Assembly: GCF_004798585.1 (NCBI RefSeq)
Contig: NZ_PPXQ01000024.1
Span: 1 to 61,057, forward strand
Reading direction: 5' to 3'
Length of the DNA: 61,057 nucleotides
DNA from: Massilia sp. Mn16-1_5
Lineage (GTDB): Bacteria; Pseudomonadota; Gammaproteobacteria; Burkholderiales; Burkholderiaceae_D
Shown here one piece after another: positions 1 through 9,205 of the stretch (its first letter is position 1; each line of letters opens with the position of its first letter). Below the pieces are notes generated by a model. The model did no database searches, was not told the origin of the DNA, and saw only the letters and a list, made by a program, of their open reading frames with translations. A program made the translations under genes and the position numbers.

Positions 1-101
1 CCAAGATGGCCGCTATCGGCGCTGCAATGCGTAAGCTGGCGCATCTGTGCTTTGGTGTCGTCCAGACCGGCAAGCCCTACGATCCAACATTTGCGATGTA
101 A
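1..101 (+). CDS. IS110-family transposase, C-terminal fragment (5' end outside window)
   Basis: The frame starting at base 3 reads 32 residues to a TAA at 99-101. It contains 'MAAIGAAMRKLAHLCFG' and ends in a 'TGKPYDPTFAM' tail. This is the characteristic end of the second (IS116/IS110/IS902) domain of IS110-family transposases, which are DEDD enzymes that recombine through a Holliday-like intermediate and do not create classical terminal repeats. Only the end is visible, so completeness and activity cannot be judged. It lies 40 bp from the end of recD, so an IS copy sits immediately downstream of the recCBD operon. The family assignment rests on this short but distinctive tail. Confidence 0.75.
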   Translation, partial: KMAAIGAAMRKLAHLCFGVVQTGKPYDPTFAM

Positions 102-128
102 GGCTTGACGAGCAAGACGGTATCTACC
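1..128 (+). mobile_element. Right end of an IS110-type insertion sequence
   Basis: The transposase stop at 99-101 is followed by a 'GCTTGACGAGCAAGACGG' stretch at 103-120. Sequence of this type commonly follows IS110-family transposase genes. The exact element boundary cannot be fixed because these elements lack clear terminal inverted repeats and the left end is outside the window. The boundary given is approximate. Confidence 0.45.
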
Positions 129-141
129 AAACCCAGGCGAT

Positions 142-2085
142 CTAGCGCTCGATCAGGTGCCGCAGCCCGCTCGCCCGGTGCGTCCGTCGCGCCACCGCTT
201 CGGCCAGCACCGAGCCGTTCGGCGTCACCAGCGTGAACTGCGCGCTCGCCCGCGTGATGCCGGTGTAGACCAGCTCGCGCGTGAGGATGCCGTGGCGGTC
301 TTCGGGCAGCACCAGCACGGTGTGGCGGAACTCCGAGCCCTGTGATTTATGCACCGTCATGGCGTACGCCGTCTCGACGTTGCGCAGGCGCGTGGCGAGC
401 ACGCTGCGGACCTCGTCGCCTTCCAGGAAGTAGACGCGCAGCGAGCCGGGGCGGGCCGGGTCGCCCAGGGTCAGGCCGATGTCGCCGTTGAAGACGCGGG
501 TGCCATAGTCGTTGCGGGTCACCATCACCGGGCGCCCGACATACCATTCGCCGGCGCGGCGCAGCAGGCCGGCCGCCAGCAGGCTGGCCTCGATCGCCGT
601 GTTCAGGCCGGACACGCCCCACTCGCCCTCGCGCACCGCGCACAGGATGCGGAAGGCCTCGAAGCGCTGCAGGACCGCGCGCACCCAATCCTCATGTGCG
701 CCCTGCGGTCCTTCGCGCAGCAGTTCCAGGTAGGGCTGGTAGCCGGCCAGCGCCAGGCTCACCACCTGGTGCTGATGGGCGCCGTCGATCCAGCGCAGGG
801 CACCCTCGCTCTCGCCACGCAGCACGGCTTCGGCGGCGCTTGCCTCGCCCGCGTTGACGGCCAAGGCCAGCTGGCCGATCGGACCGCCGAAGCGGCGGCT
901 GTGGCGCAGCATCACGGTCTGCTGGGCCAGCGGCCCGGCAGCGCCCAGGTACTCGGGCGGCACTTCCTCGCCGCTCGCTTCCAGGACATAGGCAGCCGTA
1001 TCGAGGCTGTAACCGCCGGACTGGGCGTCGTGGCACAGGTCGCCCAGCACGGCGCCCGCTTCCACCGAGGCCAGTTGATCCTTGTCGCCCAGCAGGACCA
1101 GGGTCGCGCCAGGGGGCAACGCGTCAAGCAGGCTGGCCATCATTTCGAGGTGCACCATCGAGGCTTCGTCGACGATCAGCACGTCGACGTCGAGCGGGTT
1201 GCCGGCGTGATGGGCAAAGGCGCGGCTGTCGGGACGCGCGCCCAATAAGCTGTGCAAGGTGCGCGCGGCCCCCATGCGGCCGGTGAGTTCGCGCAGCGGC
1301 AGCGCGTCGCCGACGCGCTCGGCCAGGTCGGTGAGCGCCTTGTCGATCGACTGTTTCAGGCGCGCGGCGGCCTTGCCGGTCGGCGCGGCCAGGGCGATGC
1401 GCTGTTGCCCGGCACTCGGCGCGGTCGCGAACAACAGCGCCAGCAGGCGCGCCACCGTATAGGTCTTGCCGGTACCCGGACCGCCGGTGATGATCGCGAC
1501 CGAGCCGCGCAGGGCCACCGCGCAGGCCAGCTTTTGCCAGTCCGGCTTCTGCTCCGCGCGCTGGGAGGCGAACAGCAGGTCGAGCCAGGTGCGCACGTCC
1601 CCCGTGGCGACCGGCCGCGTGCTTGCCGCGCGCGCGCGGATGCTGTTCGCGACCAGGGTCTCGTCGCGCCAGTAACGGCGCAGGTAGAGGCGCTCGCCGT
1701 CGAAGACGAGCGGCGCGCCGAAGTCGAATTCGCCGACCTGCCAGACCTCCTCGCAGGCGGCCAGTTGCGCGGCCCAGGCCTTGGCACTCTTCGGCAGCGG
1801 CGCCACCGTGCCGGCCAGCCCCTGCCACCCCTCCCTGGTCCAGCCCAGCAGGCCGGCCGGATCGTGCGCCAGGTCGGCCACCTGCAGGCAGCTGTGGCCA
1901 TGGCCCTCGAGTTCGGACAGCACCAGGGCTGCCAACAGAACCGGCGGAGCGACGGGTCCCAACGAATCGACGAAGCGGGCAAAGGCCAGCGACAGGCGGC
2001 GCAGCTCGCCGGCGTCGACCAGGCGTCCCGCTTCTTCCCACAAGGCCGTGGGCGAGGTGACGATCGCGCTGGTATGCGATTTCAT
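142..2085 (-). CDS. recD: RecBCD exonuclease V, alpha subunit RecD
   Basis: This 647-residue protein is the 5'-3' SF1B helicase subunit of the RecBCD complex, which processes double-strand breaks up to Chi sites. Visible motifs are Walker A 'GGPGTGKTYTVARLL' near residue 200, 'VDEASMVHLEMM' (motif II), 'LLGDKDQLASVEAG' (motif III), and the C-terminal 'AMTVHKSQGSEF' and 'YTGITRA' motifs. Length is slightly above the E. coli protein (608). The ATG at 2085-2083 overlaps the recB stop (ATGA), so the subunit should be translationally coupled. It is the last gene of recC-recB-recD, and the next thing downstream is the IS110 remnant. No truncation is seen. Confidence 0.95.
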   Translation of the reverse strand: MKSHTSAIVTSPTALWEEAGRLVDAGELRRLSLAFARFVDSLGPVAPPVLLAALVLSELEGHGHSCLQVADLAHDPAGLLGWTREGWQGLAGTVAPLPKSAKAWAAQLAACEEVWQVGEFDFGAPLVFDGERLYLRRYWRDETLVANSIRARAASTRPVATGDVRTWLDLLFASQRAEQKPDWQKLACAVALRGSVAIITGGPGTGKTYTVARLLALLFATAPSAGQQRIALAAPTGKAAARLKQSIDKALTDLAERVGDALPLRELTGRMGAARTLHSLLGARPDSRAFAHHAGNPLDVDVLIVDEASMVHLEMMASLLDALPPGATLVLLGDKDQLASVEAGAVLGDLCHDAQSGGYSLDTAAYVLEASGEEVPPEYLGAAGPLAQQTVMLRHSRRFGGPIGQLALAVNAGEASAAEAVLRGESEGALRWIDGAHQHQVVSLALAGYQPYLELLREGPQGAHEDWVRAVLQRFEAFRILCAVREGEWGVSGLNTAIEASLLAAGLLRRAGEWYVGRPVMVTRNDYGTRVFNGDIGLTLGDPARPGSLRVYFLEGDEVRSVLATRLRNVETAYAMTVHKSQGSEFRHTVLVLPEDRHGILTRELVYTGITRASAQFTLVTPNGSVLAEAVARRTHRASGLRHLIER

Positions 2086-5000
2086 GCGCCCCTCCCCAGC
2101 AGCTGGTCCAGCCCGTCGAGCAGTTCGACGTCCGGTTCGAGCAGGCAGCAGCCGTGCGTCGAGGTGTTGGCGATCCCGCGCAGGAACAGGAACACGGCGC
2201 CGCCCAGCTGCTGCGCCGGGTCGTAGTCCTCGCCGAGGCGGCTCTTGAGCAGGCGGTGCAGGGCCAGCATGTAGATCGCGCCCTGGATGTCGTAGCGGTG
2301 GCCGGCCATGCCCTCTTCCATCGCGCGTTTCGTGTAGGCGGCGTCGCCATTGCCGAGTGCATTCGACTTGTAGTCGAGTACCCAGTATTTGCCTTCGTGT
2401 TCGAACACGAGGTCGGCAAAGCCCTTGAGCATGCCGTGCAGCGCACGCTCCGGCAGCGTCGGCCGCGCGGCCTTGCCCAGCAGGCGCCGCCGGCACAGGC
2501 GGTCGAGAGCGGCCAGGTCCAGGCCCTCGCTCGGAAACCAGAATTCCATCTCCGGCACGGTGTTGGCCAGTTCGCTCAGGCTGGCGCCGATCGGCGGCAG
2601 GCGCGTGGTCACGACGGCGCGCAGCCAGGCCAACGCGTCGTCCAGGCGGTGGCCCCAGCCGGCGCGCTCGATACGCTGCGTGAGGCGTGCATCGAAGTGT
2701 TCGTCGTCGATCTTCTCGAACCCTTCCTGTCCGATCCACTCGAGCTGCTCGTGCAGGAAGTTGCCCGGCACCGAGCCGCGCGGGAAGCGATGCCAGGGCG
2801 CGTCGTCGACCCTTGGCGCCGGCAGCGGCTCCTCGTCTTCCAGCAGCGTTTCCTCGGCGGCGCGCATCGGCGGCGCCGTCGTGTGGCGCGTGATCGAGGT
2901 GAAGGAACCGACCGTCCAGTTGCGCTCGAAGTCGGCCCCGAAAGGCGCCGCCTCCACCAGGCCCGGGCGCTCCTCGACGCGATCGAGCATGGTGCAGCCG
3001 TCCAGCGGATCGAGGGTATGCAGTTCGATGCCGGCGCAGTTGCCGCGCAGGCGGGCCAGGTGCTCGCGCAGGCTTGTGGTCGGCACGGGCTCGCCGCCGC
3101 TCAGCAGGTAGCCGAGCGCCGATTCGTGCAGCAGGTTCTCGCCCTTCTTGCGGCTCGCCACGGCCGCCACGCCCAGCCACAGGAAGTGGCGCGCGCGTGT
3201 CAGCGCCACGTAGAGCAGGCGCAGGTCTTCTTCCAGGCGCGCCCGGTCCACCGCCTGCAGCGCCTCGTCCGACAAGGCCAGATCGATGCGCCGTCCGCCC
3301 TCCTCGTCGACGTATTCGAAGAAGCTGCGATTGCGCTTGTCGGTCTTGCGCGCGGTGACGGCAAAGGGCAGGTAGACCAGCGGGTATTCCAGGCCCTTCG
3401 ACTTGTGCACGGTGATGACCTTGACCAGCTCGGCGTCGCTTTCCAGGCGCAGCACGCGCTCGTCGCCGCCCTCGCCCAGGCCTTCGATCTGTTCGGCGAA
3501 CCAGCGGATCAGGGCCTGCTCGCCATCGAGTTGGGTGCTGGCCTGCTGCAGCAGTTCGGCCAGGTGCAGCAGGTTCGTGAGCCTGCGCTCGCCGCCCGGC
3601 TCGCGCAAGAGCCGCGCCGGCAGCCCGAGTTCGTGGATGAAGCGGCGCAGCATGGCCAGCACGCCCTGGCGCTGCCAGGTCGCGTGCAGGGCTTTCAATT
3701 GCTCGACCCGTTCTTCCCACACGGTTTCGTCGCCCGAGAGGCGCGCCAGTTCGCTCAGCGGCAGGTCGGCCGTGCGTGTGGCCAGCGCCGCGCGCGCCAG
3801 CGTGCCGTCGAGGGGACTGGCGACGGCGTACAGCCAGCGCAGCATGTCCTGGGCCTCTTCGCTGTCGACCACCGAATCCTTGTCGGACAGGTAGACGCTC
3901 GCGACCTTGCGGCGCGCCAGCGCCTGGCGGATCGCCGCCGCCTCGCGCCGGTCGCGCACCAGCACCGCGATGTCGGCAGGCTGCAGGCGCACGAAGCGCC
4001 CGCCCAGCTGCTCGGGATCGGGCTCGGCGAAGCCGACCTGCGGGTCGTTCAGCAGCGAGACGATGTGTTCGGCGCAGTGATTCGCGAAGAAGCTCCGGTA
4101 CTCCTCGGCCTTCATCTCTTCCTGGTCGGTGGTGCACATCGCCAGCGCCTGGTACGGCCCGTCGACGCCGACCAGGTGCGCACCCCTGCCCGCCGCGCGC
4201 ACCGAGTCGAAAGGCAGCGGATTGATGTTCCCGCGCCGGAAGCGGAAGGCACCGGCCGCGTGGCCCGGATGTTCACCATGCCCTTCGGCGTGGCGGAACA
4301 GCTGGTTCACGGCATCGACCAGTGCGGCGGTCGAGCGATAGTTGGTGCCGAGCTGGTAGTGCCGGCCCTCGGTTGCGCGGCGCGCCGCCAGGTAGCTGTG
4401 GATGTCGGCGCCGCGGAAACCGTAGATCGACTGCTTCGGGTCGCCGATCAGAAACAGGCCCTGGGCCGGATCGTTGTCCTCGACCCGGTACAGCAGGTTG
4501 AAGATGCGGTACTGGTCGGGCGAGGTATCCTGGAATTCGTCGATCAGCGCCACCGGATACTGGCTGACGATGCGCTGGCGCAGCGCTTCGCCGTTGACGC
4601 CCTCGAGGGCGTCCTTCAGGCGCGCCAGCATGTCGGCAAAGCCGAACTGGCGGTTGCGCGTCTTCAGTTCCATCATGCGCTGCGCGATGTGGCCGGCCGC
4701 ATGGCGCAGCAGCGCATGCGACAGCGGGGAAATCGCACCCAGCGCCTCACGCAGGTCTTCCGTACAGCCGAAGCAGTCCGGCACCACGGCATGGAAATCC
4801 TTGCCGAACGCGTCTTCCAGGCCGTGCGGGGTCAGGCGCTTCCAGGCCGTCTCGTTCAGGTCGGGCATGAGCATGAGCGGATCGCCGGCCCAGCTGCGCA
4901 GCGCCTCGAACCACTTCGGCACCGAATCGACGCGCATCTTGTTGCCGTTGAAGGCTTTCGGGTTGCGCTCGCGGTGGCCGGCGATCCAGCGCTCCATCTC

Positions 5001-5729
5001 GCCCGCGCGTTCGAACCAGCCCTCCTTCAGGCGCGCCAGCTCCTCCTGCAGCCTGCGCTGCACGCGCGCGACCAGGCTGGCCAGCGGCTCCGGATCGGGC
5101 ATGCCGAGCGTGGCCGTGCGCCCCACCAGGTCGCGCACCGCGCCCTTCAAGGCTTCGACGTCGCGCCAGCAGCCGAGCACCGCCGCCAGCGCGCCGCTGT
5201 TCAGCGGGTACACGTGCTGGCGCCAGTAATCGTGGGCGGCGTCTTCGAACAGCGCGCGCTCGTCGCTGACCAGTTCCTCGTCGAACAGGCTGCCGCTGTC
5301 GAAAGCGTGCTCGCGCAGCATGCGCTGGCACCAGGCGTCGATGGTGAAGATCGCCGCCTCGTCCATGGTCTCGGCCGCCAGTACCAGGCGGTGTGCCGCG
5401 ATCTGGCGTTCGGATTCGGTGTCGTAGCTGCTGGCCAGCGCTTCCAGGTAGGGGTCGGACTCCTTGCCCTCGCCACGGAAATAGGCCGCGGCGCCGACCA
5501 GGCGCTCGCGTACCCGGTTGGCCAGCTCGCGCGTGGCCGCACGCGTAAAGGTCATGACCAGGATCTGCGACGGCAGCAGCGGCTGGGCAAAGGCGTCCGC
5601 GCCGCCGTGGCCGAGGACCAGGCGCAGGTAGAGCGCGGCGATGGTCCAGGTCTTGCCGGTGCCGGCGCTGGCCTCGATCAGGCGCGAGCCGTGCAGCGGG
5701 AAGCTCAGGGCGTCGAGCAGCTGGCTCAT
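2082..5729 (-). CDS. recB: RecBCD exonuclease V, beta subunit RecB
   Basis: This 1215-residue subunit carries the 3'-5' helicase and the only nuclease site of RecBCD. An SF1A helicase occupies the N-terminal two thirds: Walker A 'ASAGTGKTWTIAALYLRL' near residue 20, 'ALIDEFQDTSPDQY' as motif II, 'LIGDPKQSIYGFRGADIHSY', and 'VITVHKSKGLEYPLVYLPF'. A PD-(D/E)xK nuclease domain follows, with 'FADLVFEHEGKYWVLDYKS' near residue 1105-1125 holding the catalytic D and DYK. Length is close to E. coli RecB (1180). The ATG at 5729 overlaps the recC stop and the TGA overlaps the recD start, so all three are tightly coupled. All motifs needed for activity appear intact. Confidence 0.96.
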   Translation of the reverse strand: MSQLLDALSFPLHGSRLIEASAGTGKTWTIAALYLRLVLGHGGADAFAQPLLPSQILVMTFTRAATRELANRVRERLVGAAAYFRGEGKESDPYLEALASSYDTESERQIAAHRLVLAAETMDEAAIFTIDAWCQRMLREHAFDSGSLFDEELVSDERALFEDAAHDYWRQHVYPLNSGALAAVLGCWRDVEALKGAVRDLVGRTATLGMPDPEPLASLVARVQRRLQEELARLKEGWFERAGEMERWIAGHRERNPKAFNGNKMRVDSVPKWFEALRSWAGDPLMLMPDLNETAWKRLTPHGLEDAFGKDFHAVVPDCFGCTEDLREALGAISPLSHALLRHAAGHIAQRMMELKTRNRQFGFADMLARLKDALEGVNGEALRQRIVSQYPVALIDEFQDTSPDQYRIFNLLYRVEDNDPAQGLFLIGDPKQSIYGFRGADIHSYLAARRATEGRHYQLGTNYRSTAALVDAVNQLFRHAEGHGEHPGHAAGAFRFRRGNINPLPFDSVRAAGRGAHLVGVDGPYQALAMCTTDQEEMKAEEYRSFFANHCAEHIVSLLNDPQVGFAEPDPEQLGGRFVRLQPADIAVLVRDRREAAAIRQALARRKVASVYLSDKDSVVDSEEAQDMLRWLYAVASPLDGTLARAALATRTADLPLSELARLSGDETVWEERVEQLKALHATWQRQGVLAMLRRFIHELGLPARLLREPGGERRLTNLLHLAELLQQASTQLDGEQALIRWFAEQIEGLGEGGDERVLRLESDAELVKVITVHKSKGLEYPLVYLPFAVTARKTDKRNRSFFEYVDEEGGRRIDLALSDEALQAVDRARLEEDLRLLYVALTRARHFLWLGVAAVASRKKGENLLHESALGYLLSGGEPVPTTSLREHLARLRGNCAGIELHTLDPLDGCTMLDRVEERPGLVEAAPFGADFERNWTVGSFTSITRHTTAPPMRAAEETLLEDEEPLPAPRVDDAPWHRFPRGSVPGNFLHEQLEWIGQEGFEKIDDEHFDARLTQRIERAGWGHRLDDALAWLRAVVTTRLPPIGASLSELANTVPEMEFWFPSEGLDLAALDRLCRRRLLGKAARPTLPERALHGMLKGFADLVFEHEGKYWVLDYKSNALGNGDAAYTKRAMEEGMAGHRYDIQGAIYMLALHRLLKSRLGEDYDPAQQLGGAVFLFLRGIANTSTHGCCLLEPDVELLDGLDQLLGRGA

Positions 5730-8700
5730 TGCGCGTCCCCTCCGTGTGGCGTGACCTGGATGTGCTGGCCGAGCCAGGTCGCCAGGGCGCCGTACAGGGC
5801 ATCGGCGAGGTCGGGCCAGCCGCCGGCCGCGACCAGCAGCGAGAACTCCGGCCACAGGCGCGCGAGACAGGGCTCGCGTTCGACTTCGCCCGCGATTTCG
5901 TAGCCGCCGTCGTAGACCGCGCGCGGATCGCCTTCGGCCAGGTAAGCCAGCGCCGTCCTGCAGGCCACCGGCAGCGGCGCGTTCAGGTTGTGGCGCCACA
6001 GTCCCGCGATCTCGTTCAGCTGCGCCAGCGCCAGTTCAGGCTCGATGGGGACCATGGTGACGACGGCGTCGCGCGCGACCAGGTAGCCGGTGACCGCCGC
6101 GCCGGCTGCGCTGGCCGCGAGCTGGCGCAGCCAGGCATCGATCAGCTTGTCGCCGCGCGGGGCGCCGGATTTATCGAGCACCTTCGAGGAAATCTGCATC
6201 AGCCAGGCGGTCTGCTGCCCATCGCTGCGCAGGCGGTCGATCCAGTCTTCGAGCACCAGGCCGTCGAGGCCGAGGGTGACGGCCAGCTTCGGCGCCGCCT
6301 GCGGGAAGCGCCGGCCCAGTTGCAGCCAGGCGCGCCGCACCGGCACCAGGCCGTCGACCAGCTGCTGCTGCCATTGGCGCCCGACCAGGCCGATCGGCAG
6401 CACGCCTTCGCGCGCCAGGCGTTCGGCCCGCGCATCGAGCGTCTGCCGCACTTCGTCGGGTTCCTCGGCGGTGCCGGAATCGTCGAGCAGGCTGTCTTCC
6501 AGGAAGTAGCGGTCCAGGGCGTCGAGCGAGAACGGTTCCTCGTCCTCGCCCAGCACTTCGGCCGCGTTGAAGATCACGCCCAGGCGGCGCCGGAAGAAGT
6601 AGCGCGCCGGCTGTTTCAGGAAGCTCGCCAGCTCCGAAAGCTTCAGGCGGAAGTCGTCTTCCAGCTCGTAGGGCGGCAAGGCGTCGCCATCGTCCGCACG
6701 TTCGCTCTCGCCATGCGCGGTCCGCCATTCGCGTGCATAGGTCAGCAGGCCGCCCTCTTCGAAATAGCGACGGCTGAAGGGCTGCAGCGCGTGTTCGGTC
6801 GTGAGGGTAGCGAGGTCGAGGTCCCAGCCCGCGTGCAGGTAGTCGCGCAGCTGCGCCACCAGCACCGAGGCCGGCTGCTCGCTGTTGTCGCGCACGTTGC
6901 GGCCGACCCAGCTGACGTAGAGCCGGTCGCGCGCCGCCAATAAGGCTTCGAGCATCAGGTAGCGGTCGTCGTCGCGGCGCGAGCGGTCGCCGGGCCGGCT
7001 CATGCCCGGGAGGGCCAGCAGGTCGAAATCGTTCTGCGGCGAGCGGCGCGGGAAGTCGCCGTCGTTCATGCCGAGCAGGCAGACCGCACGGAAGGGAACA
7101 GCGCGCATCGGCATCAGCGTGCAGAAGGTAACGCCGCCCGAGACGAACTGGTGGTTCAGGGTCGGCTGGTCGATCTGGCCGAGCCAGGCTTCGCGCAGCA
7201 CCGCCAGCGGCACGGGTTCATCGAAGCCGCCCGCTTCCGTCATCTCGAGCCAGCAATTCAGGGCTTCGTGCAGCTGGGCCAGGGTGATGCGGTCGTCTTC
7301 CTCGCGGCCGTCGAAGAAGGCGGCCAGCAGGGCGCGCGCCTGCACGCCCCACTCCGCCGGGGTCCGCGCCTGCGCCAGGCGCGCGCGCCACTCCAGCAAG
7401 GCTTCGACGAACTGGGCCAGCGAGCCGGCCAGCGCCGCATCGAGCCCACCCACTTCGGCATAGGGCTCGATCTCGCCGAAGCGCGCGCCGGCACCGCTGG
7501 CGTAGCCGAGCAACATGCGCCGCACACCGAAGATCCAGGCGTTCTGTTCGCCCGCTGCGCCAAGGCCCAGGCCGGCGCGGTGCTCGCGGTCCAGGCCCCA
7601 GCGCACGCCGGCGCCGTCGATCCAGGCGCCCAGCGTGGGCAGGTCGTCTTCGCGCAAGCCGAAGCGTGTGCTGACGGCCGGCACGTCGAGCAGGTCGCGG
7701 ATCTCGCTCTGGCGGCAGCGCTGCTGTGGCAGGCGCAGCAGCCATTCAAGCGCCACCAGCAGCGGATTGACGCTGCGGTCGCGCGTGTCGCCGATCTCGA
7801 ACGGGATGTGGCGCGGATCGCTGCGCTTATGCTGGTCGAAGACGGCGTGGATCGCGGCCGAGAAGGTGTCGATGTCGGGCACCATGACGACGATGTCGCG
7901 CGGACGCAGCGTCGGGTCCTGCTCGAACCAGGACAGCAGCTGGTCGTGCAGCACCTCGACTTCGCGCTGGGTGCTGTGGGTGAGGTGGAACGCGATGGAA
8001 CGGTCGTCGGGCGGCGGCGGCAGGTGGGGATGTTCGGACAGCGGCAGCAGGTCGCGCACGGCGGCCTGCACCTGCTGGAGCAGGGTCTCGCCCTCGCTTT
8101 CCGAGAACAGGTCGACCCGCATCTTCGCGATGCCGTCGGTTTCAGGGCGCCCCTCCTCGTTGTCGAATTCGTCGAGCATGCGCACGAAGTCGCGCCCCTG
8201 GCGCCCCCAGCTGGCCAGCAGCGGATGGCTGTGCGCATGCAGTTCCTCGATCGGCAGCGTGGCCAGGTCGATGCCGCCGCGCGCCGGTTGGCGTTTATGG
8301 GCGGCCCTCAAGAGTTCGCGCCCTTCGATGATGTCGCCCCAATAAAACTGGCAGGGATTCGGCACCGCCAGCAGCACCTGCGTGTGGCGCGAGAGCGCGG
8401 CAATCGCCTGCAGGGTCTGGTACGGCAGGGCCGACATCCCGAACAGCACCACGCGGCGCGGCAGGCGTCCGCTGGGCGGGTCGCCCGACAGGATCCTGGC
8501 GACGAAGACTTCGTGGATGGCCGCGCGGCCGGTACCGCGCTGCATCGGCGGGACGCTCTCGTGCACGGCGCGCCACAGGCGTGCCTGCCAGCGCTGGTCC
8601 GGAGCGAGGGGCACCGGGTCGCCGCCGGCGCGGCGCAGCTGGTCGCGGCCGATTTCCCAATCGGTCAGCCAGTCGGCGCGATACACCTGGTACTGGTCGT

Positions 8701-9124
8701 AGAGATCGGCCAGGCGTTCGGCCAGCTGCAGGCGGCGCTCGGGGCAACCGTCACCGAGGAAGTGGGTCAGCGGCGCGAACACGGGTTCGTCCAGCAGCAA
8801 GGGCAGCAGGCGCATCAGGCGCCAGGTCAGCGGATCGCGATCGAAAGGCGAACGGCTCGGGACCCGCTCGCGTCCCAGCATGGTGCGATAGGCTTCCCAC
8901 AGGAAGCGGCCGGGCAGCGCGACGCGAGTGGCGGCGCAGACCCCGAGCTCCTCGGCCAGCGCGATTTTCAGCCATTCGGCGAAGCCGTTCGACTGCACCA
9001 GGATGGTCTCCTGTTCCAGCGGCCCGAGCGGATGCCCGCGCAGCCAGTCGAAGACGGCGGCGCGCAGCATTTCCATCTGGTTGCCGTGCAAAATCAGCAA
9101 GCCGGGGGTGATCGCGGAGGACAT
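5726..9124 (-). CDS. recC: RecBCD exonuclease V, gamma subunit RecC
   Basis: This 1132-residue subunit is the Chi-recognition and scaffold subunit of RecBCD; E. coli RecC has 1122 residues. It begins 'MSSAITPGLLILHGNQME', similar to the RecC start where the polypeptide enters the inactivated helicase fold. It contains typical RecC stretches such as 'LILVQSNGFAEWLKIALAEE'-like sequence early and 'LPMRAVPFRAVCLLGMNDG' in the middle. Classical Walker motifs are absent, as expected for RecC. It is the first gene of recC-recB-recD. The ATG at 9124-9122 lacks a strong Shine-Dalgarno sequence. An 81-bp gap separates it from the upstream hybrid kinase on the same strand. Confidence 0.94.
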   Translation of the reverse strand: MSSAITPGLLILHGNQMEMLRAAVFDWLRGHPLGPLEQETILVQSNGFAEWLKIALAEELGVCAATRVALPGRFLWEAYRTMLGRERVPSRSPFDRDPLTWRLMRLLPLLLDEPVFAPLTHFLGDGCPERRLQLAERLADLYDQYQVYRADWLTDWEIGRDQLRRAGGDPVPLAPDQRWQARLWRAVHESVPPMQRGTGRAAIHEVFVARILSGDPPSGRLPRRVVLFGMSALPYQTLQAIAALSRHTQVLLAVPNPCQFYWGDIIEGRELLRAAHKRQPARGGIDLATLPIEELHAHSHPLLASWGRQGRDFVRMLDEFDNEEGRPETDGIAKMRVDLFSESEGETLLQQVQAAVRDLLPLSEHPHLPPPPDDRSIAFHLTHSTQREVEVLHDQLLSWFEQDPTLRPRDIVVMVPDIDTFSAAIHAVFDQHKRSDPRHIPFEIGDTRDRSVNPLLVALEWLLRLPQQRCRQSEIRDLLDVPAVSTRFGLREDDLPTLGAWIDGAGVRWGLDREHRAGLGLGAAGEQNAWIFGVRRMLLGYASGAGARFGEIEPYAEVGGLDAALAGSLAQFVEALLEWRARLAQARTPAEWGVQARALLAAFFDGREEDDRITLAQLHEALNCWLEMTEAGGFDEPVPLAVLREAWLGQIDQPTLNHQFVSGGVTFCTLMPMRAVPFRAVCLLGMNDGDFPRRSPQNDFDLLALPGMSRPGDRSRRDDDRYLMLEALLAARDRLYVSWVGRNVRDNSEQPASVLVAQLRDYLHAGWDLDLATLTTEHALQPFSRRYFEEGGLLTYAREWRTAHGESERADDGDALPPYELEDDFRLKLSELASFLKQPARYFFRRRLGVIFNAAEVLGEDEEPFSLDALDRYFLEDSLLDDSGTAEEPDEVRQTLDARAERLAREGVLPIGLVGRQWQQQLVDGLVPVRRAWLQLGRRFPQAAPKLAVTLGLDGLVLEDWIDRLRSDGQQTAWLMQISSKVLDKSGAPRGDKLIDAWLRQLAASAAGAAVTGYLVARDAVVTMVPIEPELALAQLNEIAGLWRHNLNAPLPVACRTALAYLAEGDPRAVYDGGYEIAGEVEREPCLARLWPEFSLLVAAGGWPDLADALYGALATWLGQHIQVTPHGGDAQ

Positions 9125-9205
9125 CGGGAGGAGGTGTGGTCGTTTGGGCAGCTCAGGCGCAACAGGATACTCTTTTTGGCGGCCCGAAGGAAGGCAAGGG
9201 CGTGC

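Noticed and set aside
2154..5903. A 1249-codon plus-strand open frame opposite recB
   Set aside because: Same reason: antisense to intact RecB motifs and composition typical of shadow frames.
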